A stretch of DNA of 36,346 bases from CAZMCC01 sp964564695 (GTDB lineage: Bacteria; Planctomycetota; Phycisphaerae; Phycisphaerales; UBA1924): NCBI GenBank assembly GCA_964564695.1, contig CAZMCC010000032.1, positions 1-36,346 of the forward strand, written 5' to 3'. Made by a program: the position numbers and the translations under genes. Below are positions 24,046 to 32,303 of this stretch, piece after piece. The notes beneath the pieces are model-generated. The model was not told where the DNA came from and made no database searches. It saw nothing but the letters and a program-made list of their open reading frames with translations. Numbering within the stretch: the first letter of the stretch is position 1; every line of letters starts with the position of its first letter.

Positions 24046-24942
24046 TCATGCCCGCGGCTGCGACGCCCAGTGGAGCTTTCGGGTGAGCGTGTCCCAGTAG
24101 CTCACGCGCCGGTTGCGCACGAAGCGCACGGGGAGCTCGTGCTGGCGGATGAGCACCCGGTCGCCCTTGTGCAGGCGGTGGTGCAGCTGGCCGTCGATCA
24201 CGAGCGTCGTGCCGGCGCCGGCGGCCTCGGGCCCGGCCTCGTCGTTGACGCGGAGCACGTCGAGCTCGATGGTCGAGAACGCGCTGACGATCACCGGCCG
24301 AAAGCTGAGCGAGTGGGCCGCGATGGGCGTGATGGTGAACGCCTGGACGTCGGGCGAGACGATGGAGCCGCCGGCGGCGAGGTTGTACGCGGTGGAGCCG
24401 ATGGGCGTGGCGACGATGAGGCCGTCGCCCGCGACGACGGGGCCGACGCCGCCGTCGATGCTCACGCGCAGCTCGATGAGGCGGAAGGGCGGGCCGGCGG
24501 TGATGACGCAGTCGTTGAGGCCCAGGGCGGCGTAGCGCGGGGTTCCGGCGACGCCGCCGGGCGCGGCGCCGGCGCCGAAGACCTCGGCGCGGAGCAGGGG
24601 GCGCTTCTGGAGCTCGAGGGGGTCGTCGCCGAAGAGCGAGGGGGCCTGCTCCTCGAGCGCGGCGAGGTCGAACTCAGCCATGAAGCCGACCTTGCCGAGG
24701 TTGACGCCCAGCAGGGGGATGTCGAGCGAGACGCCGCGTCGGGCCGCGCCCAGGAGCGAGCCGTCGCCCCCGAGGACGACGACGAGGTCGGCCTGCGTGC
24801 GCAGGTCGGCGGGGAGCTCATCGCCGATGCCGTACTCGGCGATGACGCGGCCGTGGGCGTTGATGAGCGCGCGGATGCGTGGTCCGGCGGCGACGGCGTC
24901 GGGCTTGGCGCGGTTGATGAGGAGGAGGACGCGGCGGGGCAT
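24046..24942 (-). CDS. nadK: NAD kinase
   Basis: This kinase phosphorylates NAD+ to NADP+ using ATP or polyphosphate in the cytosol. The 298-residue product has the diacylglycerol-kinase-like fold. It shows the catalytic loop LVVVLGGDGSLLGAAR, the block IPLLGVNLGKVGFMAEF, LNDCVITAG, GDGLIVATPIGSTAYNLAAGG and ITPIAAHSLSFRPVIVS. The start ATG 24942 lies 14 bp from the end of the DUF5615 gene on the same strand. A hairpin repeat follows the stop. Confidence 0.95.
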   Translation of the reverse strand: MPRRVLLLINRAKPDAVAAGPRIRALINAHGRVIAEYGIGDELPADLRTQADLVVVLGGDGSLLGAARRGVSLDIPLLGVNLGKVGFMAEFDLAALEEQAPSLFGDDPLELQKRPLLRAEVFGAGAAPGGVAGTPRYAALGLNDCVITAGPPFRLIELRVSIDGGVGPVVAGDGLIVATPIGSTAYNLAAGGSIVSPDVQAFTITPIAAHSLSFRPVIVSAFSTIELDVLRVNDEAGPEAAGAGTTLVIDGQLHHRLHKGDRVLIRQHELPVRFVRNRRVSYWDTLTRKLHWASQPRA

Positions 24943-24956
24943 GGGTCGCGGGGAGT

Positions 24957-25400
24957 TTAGGTGGGCCTTGGACGCACGCGTATGCGAACGCCGTCATGTG
25001 TTACCAGTGCACCGTGCCCAAGTTCCACGGCGTGATCCGTGAGAACCTTGAGGATGGCAGATGATTGCTGCTTGACGGGCAACATCACCAAGCGGACAAC
25101 CCCGGGGCTGGCTGGCGGGCTCCTCAGCCACAACTCACCGAAGTCCTTGTCTTGTGTGATGAGGAATCGCCCCTGCTCGTGGGCGATCTTCAGCAGCACG
25201 GCGTCGCCGGGGTCGCGTCCCAACGCGCTCGAATGCACCACGTCGAATCCGGCGGCGACGAGTGGTTCGACGCACCGACGGCTGACGCACCGGTCCAACA
25301 GCAGGCGCACCGTTGCGCTTGGTGAGGAAGGCTGTGCGGCATTGCCGGCTATGTCGGGATCGTTCGGATGAGGTTGACTTGCGCCAGGTGCTTCGGGCAT
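24957..25400 (-). CDS. DUF5615 PIN-like protein (putative toxin)
   Basis: This PIN-like predicted RNase of the DUF5615/Mut7-C type is generally found with a DUF433 protein. Motifs are VRLLLDRCVSRRCVEPL (Asp36), FDVVHSSALGRDPGD, LLKIAHEQGRFLITQDKDFG and VRLVMLPV. From ATG 25400 the first 30 residues are unrelated and Pro/Ser-rich; family members usually begin at the RLLLD strand, so the GTG at 25310 is a good alternative start. The partner DUF433 gene ends 138 bp (or 228 bp) upstream, a larger spacing than the overlap usual for such pairs, so the locus may be partly rearranged. NAD kinase follows 14 bp downstream. Confidence 0.82.
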   Translation of the reverse strand: MPEAPGASQPHPNDPDIAGNAAQPSSPSATVRLLLDRCVSRRCVEPLVAAGFDVVHSSALGRDPGDAVLLKIAHEQGRFLITQDKDFGELWLRSPPASPGVVRLVMLPVKQQSSAILKVLTDHAVELGHGALVTHDGVRIRVRPRPT

Positions 25401-25538
25401 GGACGGGGTTCCCCGTTGGCCCGAGCGCGTACTGCCCGTGGCGGTCGTGAGATGTTACCCACGCGGGATGGGGTAAACCATCGGGTAGACGTGGTTGTGC
25501 TGCCGCTCTACCCGAGTGGCGGCGTTCTGGATGGCTGT

Positions 25539-25811
25539 TCAAGCTGCTTCGGGCTTGCTGACGAACGCGGTTTCGATCCGCTCGTTGGCGATCGTCCGGC
25601 GTGCGTAGATCAGGCAGGCGACGATGTCTTCCCGCTCAAGTTCCGGATAGCCATCGACAAGATCCTCGATGGTGTCGCCAGCGGCGAGCATCCCGATGAT
25701 GTGCTCGACCGCGATCCGCATGCCGCGGATGATCGGCTTACCACCGAAAATCTCGGGGTTCACCACGATCCGCTTTAGCAGATCGTCCTCGCTGACCGGC
25801 GTCTGACCCAT
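25539..25811 (-). CDS. DUF433 protein (putative antitoxin)
   Basis: The 90-residue DUF433 protein is a small winged-helix-like protein, the predicted antitoxin and autorepressor of DUF5615 partners. The signature is RIVVNPEIFGGKPIIRGMRI, followed by EHIIGMLAAGDTIEDLVDGY and DIVACLIYARR. I chose ATG 25811 because the open frame further upstream lies within dxs. The start is 26 bp after the dxs stop. That short spacer holds GGAGG and a TATACT hexamer on the minus strand, so it could be read from the dxs transcript or from its own promoter. Confidence 0.88.
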   Translation of the reverse strand: MGQTPVSEDDLLKRIVVNPEIFGGKPIIRGMRIAVEHIIGMLAAGDTIEDLVDGYPELEREDIVACLIYARRTIANERIETAFVSKPEAA

Positions 25812-25837
25812 AGGCAAAGTATACCTCCGGATCCACT

Positions 25838-27913
25838 TCAGACCCGAGCCGGCGACGGACGCTTGACGGCGATTTCGCGAGAGGAACCGGTCGATCCACG
25901 TCCAGCCAGCGACGCCGCCTGCCGGATCCCGCGGGCGATCCCCGCGGCGTCGATCCCGGCCTCGGCGAGCTGGGCGTTCCGCCCGTCCTGGAGGATCCAC
26001 GAGTCGGGCAGGCCGAGGCGCACGATGCGGGACGAATCGAGATTCATCGCCTGGGCGGCCTCGAGCACCGCGGAGCCGAAGCCGCCGATAACGCTGTGGT
26101 CCTCGACCGTGACGATGGGCGTGGCGCGTTCGAGCAGGGTGCGGATCAGGGCCGTGTCGACCGGCTTGGCGAAGCGGGCGTCGTAGACCGCGACGCGGTA
26201 TTCGCCGGCGAGCGAGTCGGCGGCGGTGAGCGAGTCGATCGCGGGCGTGCCGAAGGCGAGCACGGCCACGTCGCAGTCGGGGGCCGTCGCGGAGGCATCG
26301 GGCTGGCGCCCGATCACAGGCGGGACGCCTGTGCCACCAGGACCCACGGGCGGGACGCCTGTGCCACCAATATACCGGGCTTTGCCGAGCTCGAAGGCGG
26401 GGCAGTCGCGCTCGATGAGGCGGGGCGAGACGTTGTCGCGCGGGTAGCGGACGCTCGAGAGCCCCTCGTCGTAGGTCCGCATGAACTCGATCGCGCCCTT
26501 GAGGCTCGGCTCGTCGATCGCGCCCATGATCGCGGCGCCCGGGAGAACGCGGAGCAGGGCGGTGTCGCAGAAGCCATGGTGCACGGCCCCGTCGCCGCCG
26601 ACGAGCCCGGCGCGGTCGAGGAGCAGGCGCACGGGCAGGCCCTGCAGGCTCGCCTCCTGGAACGCCTGGTCGAAGGCCCGCTGCAGGAACGTGGCGTAGA
26701 CCGCGAAGAACGGCTTCCAGCCGGTCTTGGCGAGGCCGGCCATCATGTCGAGGGCGTGGCTCTCGCAGATGCCGGTGTCGAAGGAACGCTCGGGGTACGC
26801 CGCGAGCAGCTTGTTCACGCCCGTGCCGTCGGGCATCGCGGCGGTGCAGGCGAGGACCTTGGGGTCCTTGGCCATCACGTCGAGCATGATGTCGCCGACG
26901 GCGGCGGTGAAGCTGCGGCCCTCGCGCTTGAGTTCGACCTTGCAGCCTTCGCTCGCGAGCTCGCCGTCGATGTCGAACGCGGGGGGCGAGTGGAACTTGC
27001 TCGAGTCGCGCTCGGCGAACTCGTAGCCCTTGCCCTTGACGGTCTTGACGTGCAGGACCATGGGGCGGTCGAAGTCGCGGGCCTCGGCGAGGAATTCGAT
27101 GAGCTGGGGCAGGCTGTGCCCGTCGATGGGGCCGACGGTGAGCAGGCCGAAGTGCTCGAACCAGCCGCCGCCGCCGCCGTTCTCGTTGACGAAGGCCTTG
27201 GTGGCCTCGCCAAGGCGGTGGTAGGCATCTTGCAAGGCCGCCCCGCCGGGGACGCGCTTGAGGACTTCCTTGGCCTGCTTCTTGAAGTCGCCGTAGAGGT
27301 GGCTGAGGCGGAGACGGTCGAAGTACTGCGAGACGGCGCCTTGGGGCTTGGAGATGCTCATCCCGTTGTCGTTGAGGACGACGAGGAACTGGCGCTTGAG
27401 GACACCGGCGCCGTTGAGGCCTTCCATCGCGACGCCGTTGACGACCGAGGCGTCGCCGATGACGACCGCGACTCGGCGCCCGTCGGGCTTGGTCCTGGGG
27501 TCATAGCCCTCGTTGTTGAGCGAGTCGCCGCGGGCCATGCCGACGCCGGTGGAGATGCCGGTGCCGGCGTGCCCGACGCGGAAGAGGTCGTACGGGGATT
27601 CGAGCGGCTCGGGGAAGCCGGCCATGCCCTTGCGGGTTCGGAGGTTGCTCAGCAGGTGCTGGCGGCCGGTGAGCAGCTTGTGGGGGTAGCACTGGTGCCC
27701 GACGTCGAAGAGCAGGCGGTCGGTCCCGAAGTCGAAGACATAGTGCATCGCGATCGTCAGTTCGACGACGCCGAGGTTGGGGGCGAGGTGCCCGCCGCTG
27801 CGCCGGACCTGCTCGCAGATGGCGCGGCGGATGTCGCCGGCGAGTTCGGTGAGTTGGTCGACGCTGAGCTTGCGCAGGTCAGCCGGTGAGGTGATCTTGT
27901 CCAGCAGGGCCAT
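25838..27913 (-). CDS. dxs: 1-deoxy-D-xylulose-5-phosphate synthase
   Basis: DXS condenses pyruvate and glyceraldehyde 3-phosphate, with thiamine diphosphate, as the first step of the MEP isoprenoid pathway. The 691-residue product has the three transketolase-type domains. Landmarks are LFDVGHQCYPHKLLTGR, AVVIGDASVVNGVAMEGLN, NDNGMSISKPQGAVS, VGPIDGHSLP, DTGICESHALDMMAGL, FAVYATFLQRAFDQ, LLDRAGLVGGDGAVHHG, VRYPRDN and VTVEDHSVIGGFGSAV. Start ATG 27913 (MALLDKITSPADL). At residues about 515-533 a repeat-derived insertion reads GGTGVPPVGP in tandem, just before the C-terminal domain; the frame stays open. It is near an ispA-like gene but separated from it by a two-gene module, and followed by DUF433. 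Confidence 0.95.
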   Translation of the reverse strand: MALLDKITSPADLRKLSVDQLTELAGDIRRAICEQVRRSGGHLAPNLGVVELTIAMHYVFDFGTDRLLFDVGHQCYPHKLLTGRQHLLSNLRTRKGMAGFPEPLESPYDLFRVGHAGTGISTGVGMARGDSLNNEGYDPRTKPDGRRVAVVIGDASVVNGVAMEGLNGAGVLKRQFLVVLNDNGMSISKPQGAVSQYFDRLRLSHLYGDFKKQAKEVLKRVPGGAALQDAYHRLGEATKAFVNENGGGGGWFEHFGLLTVGPIDGHSLPQLIEFLAEARDFDRPMVLHVKTVKGKGYEFAERDSSKFHSPPAFDIDGELASEGCKVELKREGRSFTAAVGDIMLDVMAKDPKVLACTAAMPDGTGVNKLLAAYPERSFDTGICESHALDMMAGLAKTGWKPFFAVYATFLQRAFDQAFQEASLQGLPVRLLLDRAGLVGGDGAVHHGFCDTALLRVLPGAAIMGAIDEPSLKGAIEFMRTYDEGLSSVRYPRDNVSPRLIERDCPAFELGKARYIGGTGVPPVGPGGTGVPPVIGRQPDASATAPDCDVAVLAFGTPAIDSLTAADSLAGEYRVAVYDARFAKPVDTALIRTLLERATPIVTVEDHSVIGGFGSAVLEAAQAMNLDSSRIVRLGLPDSWILQDGRNAQLAEAGIDAAGIARGIRQAASLAGRGSTGSSREIAVKRPSPARV
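26315..26369. repeat. Palindromic 30-bp repeat, two tandem copies inside dxs
   Basis: Units at 26315 and 26345 share CGGGACGCCTGTGCCACCA. Unit 1 has a perfect hairpin CACAGGCG-GGA-CGCCTGTG; unit 2 has one wobble. On the dxs strand each unit encodes GGTGVPPVGP or a close variant. Confidence 0.92.
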
Positions 27914-28072
27914 TCGCGGGAGACCTTTCGCGGCGAGACGCGGGGCATGCCGCTCGCCGTGGTTGTTCGGGCTCCGGAACGCTGGGCGGGCGTCCGGGGC
28001 CTTCGGCAAGCATAGTGGTTCCGACGCCGCCGGGTTCGCGCGATTGCGGATGCGAACGGCCGTCCGATACTT

Positions 28073-28606
28073 TCACGCCGGGCGTGAGAAAAGCCGGTCC
28101 AGGCGGCCGATCGCGGCCTGGAGAAGGCGGGGATCTGCCGTGACCTGGGGCAGGCGCTCCCGCAGGGTCTGCTCGCGGACCATCCCGTGGCGCACGAGGC
28201 CAGCAAGGAACTTGCGATCGTTGTCTCGGCCTGCGATGAGCTTGGAGATCGCCAGGTCGTGCACCTCAAGGCACTTGCCCGTCGCGCCGCCGGTGGAGGC
28301 TGAAGCAACGCGGACGAGTCGATCGCGCCATCCGGCGGGCAGGATCGCCGTTTCGATGGCAACGCCATGGGCGTGATAGCCAAAGGTGATATGAAAGGGC
28401 GAACCTTCACCGATCGAGCCGTCGATGAGGTTCGCGTCCTCGGGTGATCTGAACGTGAAGACATCGGCCTCGATGGAACCCAGCAGTTCCTTGGGCGCAT
28501 CGGGAAACTGACCGAGGATCGACTGGGAGCCGATGACGACGAACTCCGTCGCGCCGGTGATCGCGGCGGACGCCCGAAGGATGTGCTCAAGCTGCGCTCT
28601 GTTCAT
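28073..28606 (-). CDS. Nucleotidyltransferase-like protein (DUF6036-like)
   Basis: This 177-residue protein looks like a minimal nucleotidyltransferase of the AbiEii/DUF6036 kind. The strand-loop VVIGSQSILGQFPDAP (G-S motif) is followed by SIEADVFTF, where Glu-x-Asp could be the metal-binding pair, then IGEGSPFHITFGYHAHGV, ILPAGWRDRLV and CLEVHDLAISKLIAGRDNDR, the family's C-terminal helix. The upstream partner gene overlaps this start by about 20 bp, so they form a fixed two-gene unit. Starts at 28618 and 28624 are also possible. A toxin-antitoxin or abortive-infection role is an inference from fold and arrangement only. The family name is from memory. Confidence 0.72.
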   Translation of the reverse strand: MNRAQLEHILRASAAITGATEFVVIGSQSILGQFPDAPKELLGSIEADVFTFRSPEDANLIDGSIGEGSPFHITFGYHAHGVAIETAILPAGWRDRLVRVASASTGGATGKCLEVHDLAISKLIAGRDNDRKFLAGLVRHGMVREQTLRERLPQVTADPRLLQAAIGRLDRLFSRPA

Positions 28607-28970
28607 GCGTATGTCCATCGGCATCGCCGGCGGTCAGTTCATCGCGGATGCGACGCTTGAGCGCCCACACTTCTCTGGGACCGAGCACGCCGGCGAAGGG
28701 CGAATTCGTGCGCAGCCGCCGGCCGTTGTCAGACTTGTCCAGCAGCGTGGCGACGATTTCGGGGACCGGCCGGTCCAGAATGGCCTGCCATTCCGCATAG
28801 CACCGCAGCAGTCCGGGAGCATCGGCGTTCCGTTCGCTCCAGCGCCGAAGGTTGTCGCGGGCCAGCGTGAGCCATTCCGGGTGCACAGCGAGCCCCTTGG
28901 CGACAATCGTCGCCATCTCCAGGCTCACGCGGTCGTGGTAGCGATGGTCCACGCCTGAATTGTACAACAC
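28587..28970 (-). CDS. Small helical partner of the nucleotidyltransferase
   Basis: I cannot give a named family. The 127-residue (or 121 from GTG 28952) product is soluble and mostly helical. The recognisable stretches are RYHDRVSLEMATIVAKGL, RRWSERNADAPGLLRCYAEW, RRLRTNSPFAGVLGPREVW and ALKRRIRDEL. I recall similar proteins beside similar nucleotidyltransferases, but this is memory, not a search. No HEPN RxxxxH motif was clear. The 3' end overlaps the nucleotidyltransferase start, and the gene begins 21 bp after the ispA-like stop. A TACAAT hexamer lies near the start without an obvious -35. Confidence 0.65.
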   Translation of the reverse strand: MLYNSGVDHRYHDRVSLEMATIVAKGLAVHPEWLTLARDNLRRWSERNADAPGLLRCYAEWQAILDRPVPEIVATLLDKSDNGRRLRTNSPFAGVLGPREVWALKRRIRDELTAGDADGHTHEQSAA

Positions 28971-28991
28971 GCCCGCGACCCGCCGAGACCA

Positions 28992-29963
28992 TCACCGCGA
29001 CCGAACGGCCAGATAATCCGCGAGGTCCCGAAGGGCCTTGGCCTGCGGACCCAGGGGGGCCAGGGCCGTCAGCGATTCGCCCCGCAGCCGGGTGACCTCG
29101 GCCCGCGAGCGGTCGACCCCGAGCACGCCCGGATAGGTCAATTTGCCGGCGTCGATGTCCTTGCCGGCCTTCTTGCCCAAGTGCTCGGTGGTCTGCGTCA
29201 CGTCGAGCAGGTCGTCGACGATCTGGAACATGAGGCCGACGGCATCGGCGTACCGCGACAGGGCGCTGAGCGCCGAGGGCAGTGGGTGGGCGCACAGGGC
29301 GCCCATACGGATCGACGCCCGGATGAGGGCGCCGGTCTTGTTCGTGTGGATGAGGCGGAGCTTGGCGTGCTCGTCGAGCCCGTCGGGGAAGCCGCCGAGC
29401 GTGTCGTAGACCTGGCCGGCGATCATCGCGCTGGTCGCCGCGGAGAGCTCGTTGACCAGCGCGGACGCGAGGCCGGGGGCCGTGATCGAGCGGGTGAGCT
29501 CGCTGAACGCGAGGGTGAGCATGGCGTCGCCCGCTAGGATGGCCATCGCCTCGCTCGTGGCCTTGTGCAGCGTGGGGCGGCCGCGGCGCAGGTCGTCGTT
29601 ATCGAGCCCGGGCAGGTCGTCGTGGACGAGGCTGAAGCAGTGCACGAGCTCGACCGCCGCGACCGCCGGCAGGGCCGCCCGGGGATCGGCCCCGACCGCG
29701 GCGCACGCGTGCCACGCCAGCAGGGGACGCAGGCGCTTGCCCGGCCCCAGCAGCGAATACCGCACGGCGTCCGCCAGCGTCGTCGGCAGGCCGGCCCGGT
29801 CCACGCACAGCGACAGGTGCGACTCGATCTCGGGGATCGGGTCGGTCAGCTCGTGAGGAGGGGCGGCGGAATCGGGCTTGCTCGTTTGGGGGGGAACGGT
29901 CACGACCACGGGTCTCGCAAGAGAAGGGGCCGCGACGGATGCGGTTGCGGGAACGTCGGGCAT
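28992..29963 (-). CDS. ispA: Polyprenyl (farnesyl/geranylgeranyl) diphosphate synthase
   Basis: This trans-prenyltransferase builds C15-C20 diphosphates from IPP and DMAPP. The 323-residue product has an N-terminal extension of about 45 Ala/Pro-rich residues before the fold. Motifs are YSLLGPGKRLRPLL, the first aspartate-rich motif LVHDDLPGLDNDDLRRG, GDAMLTLAF, AGQVYDTLGG, HTNKTGALI, and the second aspartate-rich motif MFQIVDDLLDVT followed by GKKAGKDIDAGKLTYPG. Chain length cannot be fixed from these motifs. Start ATG 29963; a GTG lies one codon before it. dxs lies about 1.1 kb downstream, consistent with an old ispA-dxs association. Confidence 0.92.
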   Translation of the reverse strand: MPDVPATASVAAPSLARPVVVTVPPQTSKPDSAAPPHELTDPIPEIESHLSLCVDRAGLPTTLADAVRYSLLGPGKRLRPLLAWHACAAVGADPRAALPAVAAVELVHCFSLVHDDLPGLDNDDLRRGRPTLHKATSEAMAILAGDAMLTLAFSELTRSITAPGLASALVNELSAATSAMIAGQVYDTLGGFPDGLDEHAKLRLIHTNKTGALIRASIRMGALCAHPLPSALSALSRYADAVGLMFQIVDDLLDVTQTTEHLGKKAGKDIDAGKLTYPGVLGVDRSRAEVTRLRGESLTALAPLGPQAKALRDLADYLAVRSR

Positions 29964-30016
29964 CACGCCGAGTATACCGGGGCGATGCCGGGCTCACCCC
30001 CCGGGTCATCACCCGG

Positions 30017-31273
30017 TCAGGCGGCGGCTGCGGCGACCGGTCTTTCCGTTTGACGAACTTCGGCCGCCACGATCGCTCGGACGCTGGCGAGGCGGTGGGC
30101 GTACAGGTGGTCGCGCAGGGTCCGGGCCTGGCCGCGCCGGGCGATCTCGGCCGCCCGGTCGGGGTGGGACGTGTAGAACTCGATCTTCTCGACGAGCTCG
30201 CGCTCGCTGCGGAAGGTGTCGCACTCGGCCCCGATCTCGAAGCACTCGCCCAGTTCCGGCGTGTAACCGGCAAGCAGGAGCCCGCCGGCGGCGGTGATCT
30301 CGAAGGTCCGTAGATTGAGCCCGGTTTCGGTGTTCCCGTTCTGCAGGTTGATGTTGATGTTGATGAGCGTCGTGCGGAAGACGTTCAGGTATGCGTCGTA
30401 GCCGCCCACGGCCTCCTCGGCCTTCACACCCACGGTGTCCCAGTTCCGGCCGATGACGCGGAACGACTTGCCCAGGTGCTTGCTGAGGAACATCACGTAT
30501 GCGTTCCGCTGGGCCAGCCACAGCGCCGCGCTCGCGAACAGCTTGGCGTTCGTGTAGATTTGCAGCTTCGCGGCGAGCGTCGTGTCGTCGTCGCTCGCCG
30601 AGGGCGGTGGGGTCAGCGCGTACATGTCGTAGAAGACGTCGAGGAAGCACGCCCGCTCGTCTCGGGCACGCGCGGCCAGCGAGAGCACGCCGGCAGCGCA
30701 CGCCGCGGCCCGGAACGCGCTTGCCGAGTTGAACACGTTGGAAGTCTGACCACCCACGAACCCCACGGCGTGGGTGATGCCCGTCAGGTTGAGCGGTCGC
30801 GTGTCGTACTCGCGGTCGCGAGCCGCCATCGGCATGTGCAGCACCCCGGGGATTCCGAAGCGATCGAGCTCACGGACCATGGCTTTGTCGAACGCGAGCT
30901 TGATCCACGAGCGCGACCGCAGCAGAGGCACATACTGCACGGGCGCGATGCCGCGGAAGCAGGTCACGAGCGGGTCGACGAACTGCGACACCAGCGGCAC
31001 GCCGAGGCGGCCATGCAGCGTCGGGGGCAGCCCACCCAGTGCGGGCGGGGTTGCGGCATCGCCGACGAACTGCAGCCCGCCGGCGTTGATGTCGAGGATG
31101 AACTCGGGGCGGATCCGTTCCAGGACCGAGCAGTGGCGGTTGCCGTCGGCGAGGCGTGCCGCCACCGACTCGGCCGGGGCGTCGTGGTTGATCGCGGTGC
31201 TGTTGAGGTACGCATGCGCGACGCCGGAGGCCCGGCAGGCGTCACGCCAGTCTTCGCTCTGCACCGCGATCAT
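30017..31273 (-). CDS. CgeB-like glycosyltransferase (GT-B)
   Basis: The 418-residue protein resembles CgeB/family 1-like glycosyltransferases. The N-terminal half contains FILDINAGGLQFVGDA and VPLVSQFVDP. The C-terminal nucleotide-sugar domain has the family block LNLRTFEITAAGGLLLAGY, then PELGECFEIGAECDTFRS, LVEKIEFYTSHPDRAAEIAR and ARTLRDHLYAHRL. The typical role is sugar transfer to a surface polymer or protein; the acceptor is unknown. The start ATG 31273 faces recO across a 118-bp divergent spacer. It ends 53 bp before the ispA-like start but is probably independent of isoprenoid synthesis. Confidence 0.82.
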   Translation of the reverse strand: MIAVQSEDWRDACRASGVAHAYLNSTAINHDAPAESVAARLADGNRHCSVLERIRPEFILDINAGGLQFVGDAATPPALGGLPPTLHGRLGVPLVSQFVDPLVTCFRGIAPVQYVPLLRSRSWIKLAFDKAMVRELDRFGIPGVLHMPMAARDREYDTRPLNLTGITHAVGFVGGQTSNVFNSASAFRAAACAAGVLSLAARARDERACFLDVFYDMYALTPPPSASDDDTTLAAKLQIYTNAKLFASAALWLAQRNAYVMFLSKHLGKSFRVIGRNWDTVGVKAEEAVGGYDAYLNVFRTTLINININLQNGNTETGLNLRTFEITAAGGLLLAGYTPELGECFEIGAECDTFRSERELVEKIEFYTSHPDRAAEIARRGQARTLRDHLYAHRLASVRAIVAAEVRQTERPVAAAAA

Positions 31274-31391
31274 CAGTGTGCTCCGTCGTGCGCCGCCCCG
31301 GGGTCATCATCGGACCGTTCGCGCGGGCCGGCACGCGACCGGGCGGCGGCCGCAAATTGTGCCGACCGGCGTTCACCTACCCTCGAATCGC

Positions 31392-32204
31392 GTGCCCCCT
31401 ATCCACGACCAAGCGCTGTGCCTGCGGATCTGGGAGTGGTCGGAGACCAGCCAGACGCTGGCCGCCCTCACGCGCGAGCACGGGCTGGTCCGGGCCCTGG
31501 CGAAGGGCTCTCGGCGGCCCAAGGCCCCGTTTTCCGGCGGTTTGGAGCTGCTCACCCGGGGCGACCTGGGCTTGATCCTGAAGTCGGGCGGTGGGGAGGG
31601 TGGCGTGGGGGCGTCGCGGAGCGGGGGCGACGACCTCGCGATGGCGACGAGCTGGGACCTGCTCGAGACCTTTCCGGCTCTGCGGACGCGCCTGGATGCG
31701 CACCACGCCGGCATGTTCGTGGCCGACGCCCTGCTCCACGCCGTGACCGACCACGATCCGCACCCGGGGCTGTTCGACGCGGCCGTGTTCACGCTCCGCG
31801 ACCTCGGGGGCCTGAACGCCGAGGCTTCAACGTCGCCCGCGCTCGCGAGCTTCCTGTGGGCCCTGCTCGTGCAGACGGGGTATCGGCCGCAATTGCGCGG
31901 CGTCGAGGACCCGGACCCCGGAACCGCCTTCGCGTTCGACCCCGAAGAGGGCACGCTCCTCCCCGATCACGACGGTGTCGCCGGCGCGGGCACGAACACC
32001 TGGCCCGTCCGATCCGGGACCGCGCGGGTGCTCGGGGCGCTCGAATCCGGCCATTCGATCGACGACGTGCCCGGGGAATCCGTTGACCGGTGTGCCCGTC
32101 TGCTTGCGGCGTATTTGCGCCACCTGATCGGGCGGGAGCCTCCGACCATGCCGCTGGTTTTCGGACGTATCCCGTGGGGCGCACGCCACGGCAAGCCGGG
32201 GTAA
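31392..32204 (+). CDS. recO: DNA repair protein RecO
   Basis: RecO anneals single strands and, with RecR, loads RecA in the RecF pathway. The 270-residue product begins at GTG 31392 with PIHDQALCLRIWEWSETSQT, matching the OB-fold N-terminus. EHGLVRALAKGSRRPKAPF and LELLTRGDLGLIL follow. The helical domain has ALRTRLDAHHAGMFVADALL and ALASFLWALLVQTGYRPQL. The C-terminus is RCARLLAAYLRHLIGREP. The zinc-binding cysteines of some RecO proteins are not seen. A long upstream open frame exists, but it is antisense to the glycosyltransferase and not supported. Confidence 0.88.
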   Translation: MPPIHDQALCLRIWEWSETSQTLAALTREHGLVRALAKGSRRPKAPFSGGLELLTRGDLGLILKSGGGEGGVGASRSGGDDLAMATSWDLLETFPALRTRLDAHHAGMFVADALLHAVTDHDPHPGLFDAAVFTLRDLGGLNAEASTSPALASFLWALLVQTGYRPQLRGVEDPDPGTAFAFDPEEGTLLPDHDGVAGAGTNTWPVRSGTARVLGALESGHSIDDVPGESVDRCARLLAAYLRHLIGREPPTMPLVFGRIPWGARHGKPG

Positions 32205-32303
32205 CCCTGACGGTTGATGAAGTGCGCACGCGGACAGGCCGATATTCGTGCGAGCGTCCGATGCGTCCCTGAATGCCGCGCCGGCCCGAAGCGATTCACA
32301 ACC

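Noticed and set aside
26096..27889. A 597-codon plus-strand frame
   Set aside because: It is antisense to dxs, low complexity, with no motif.
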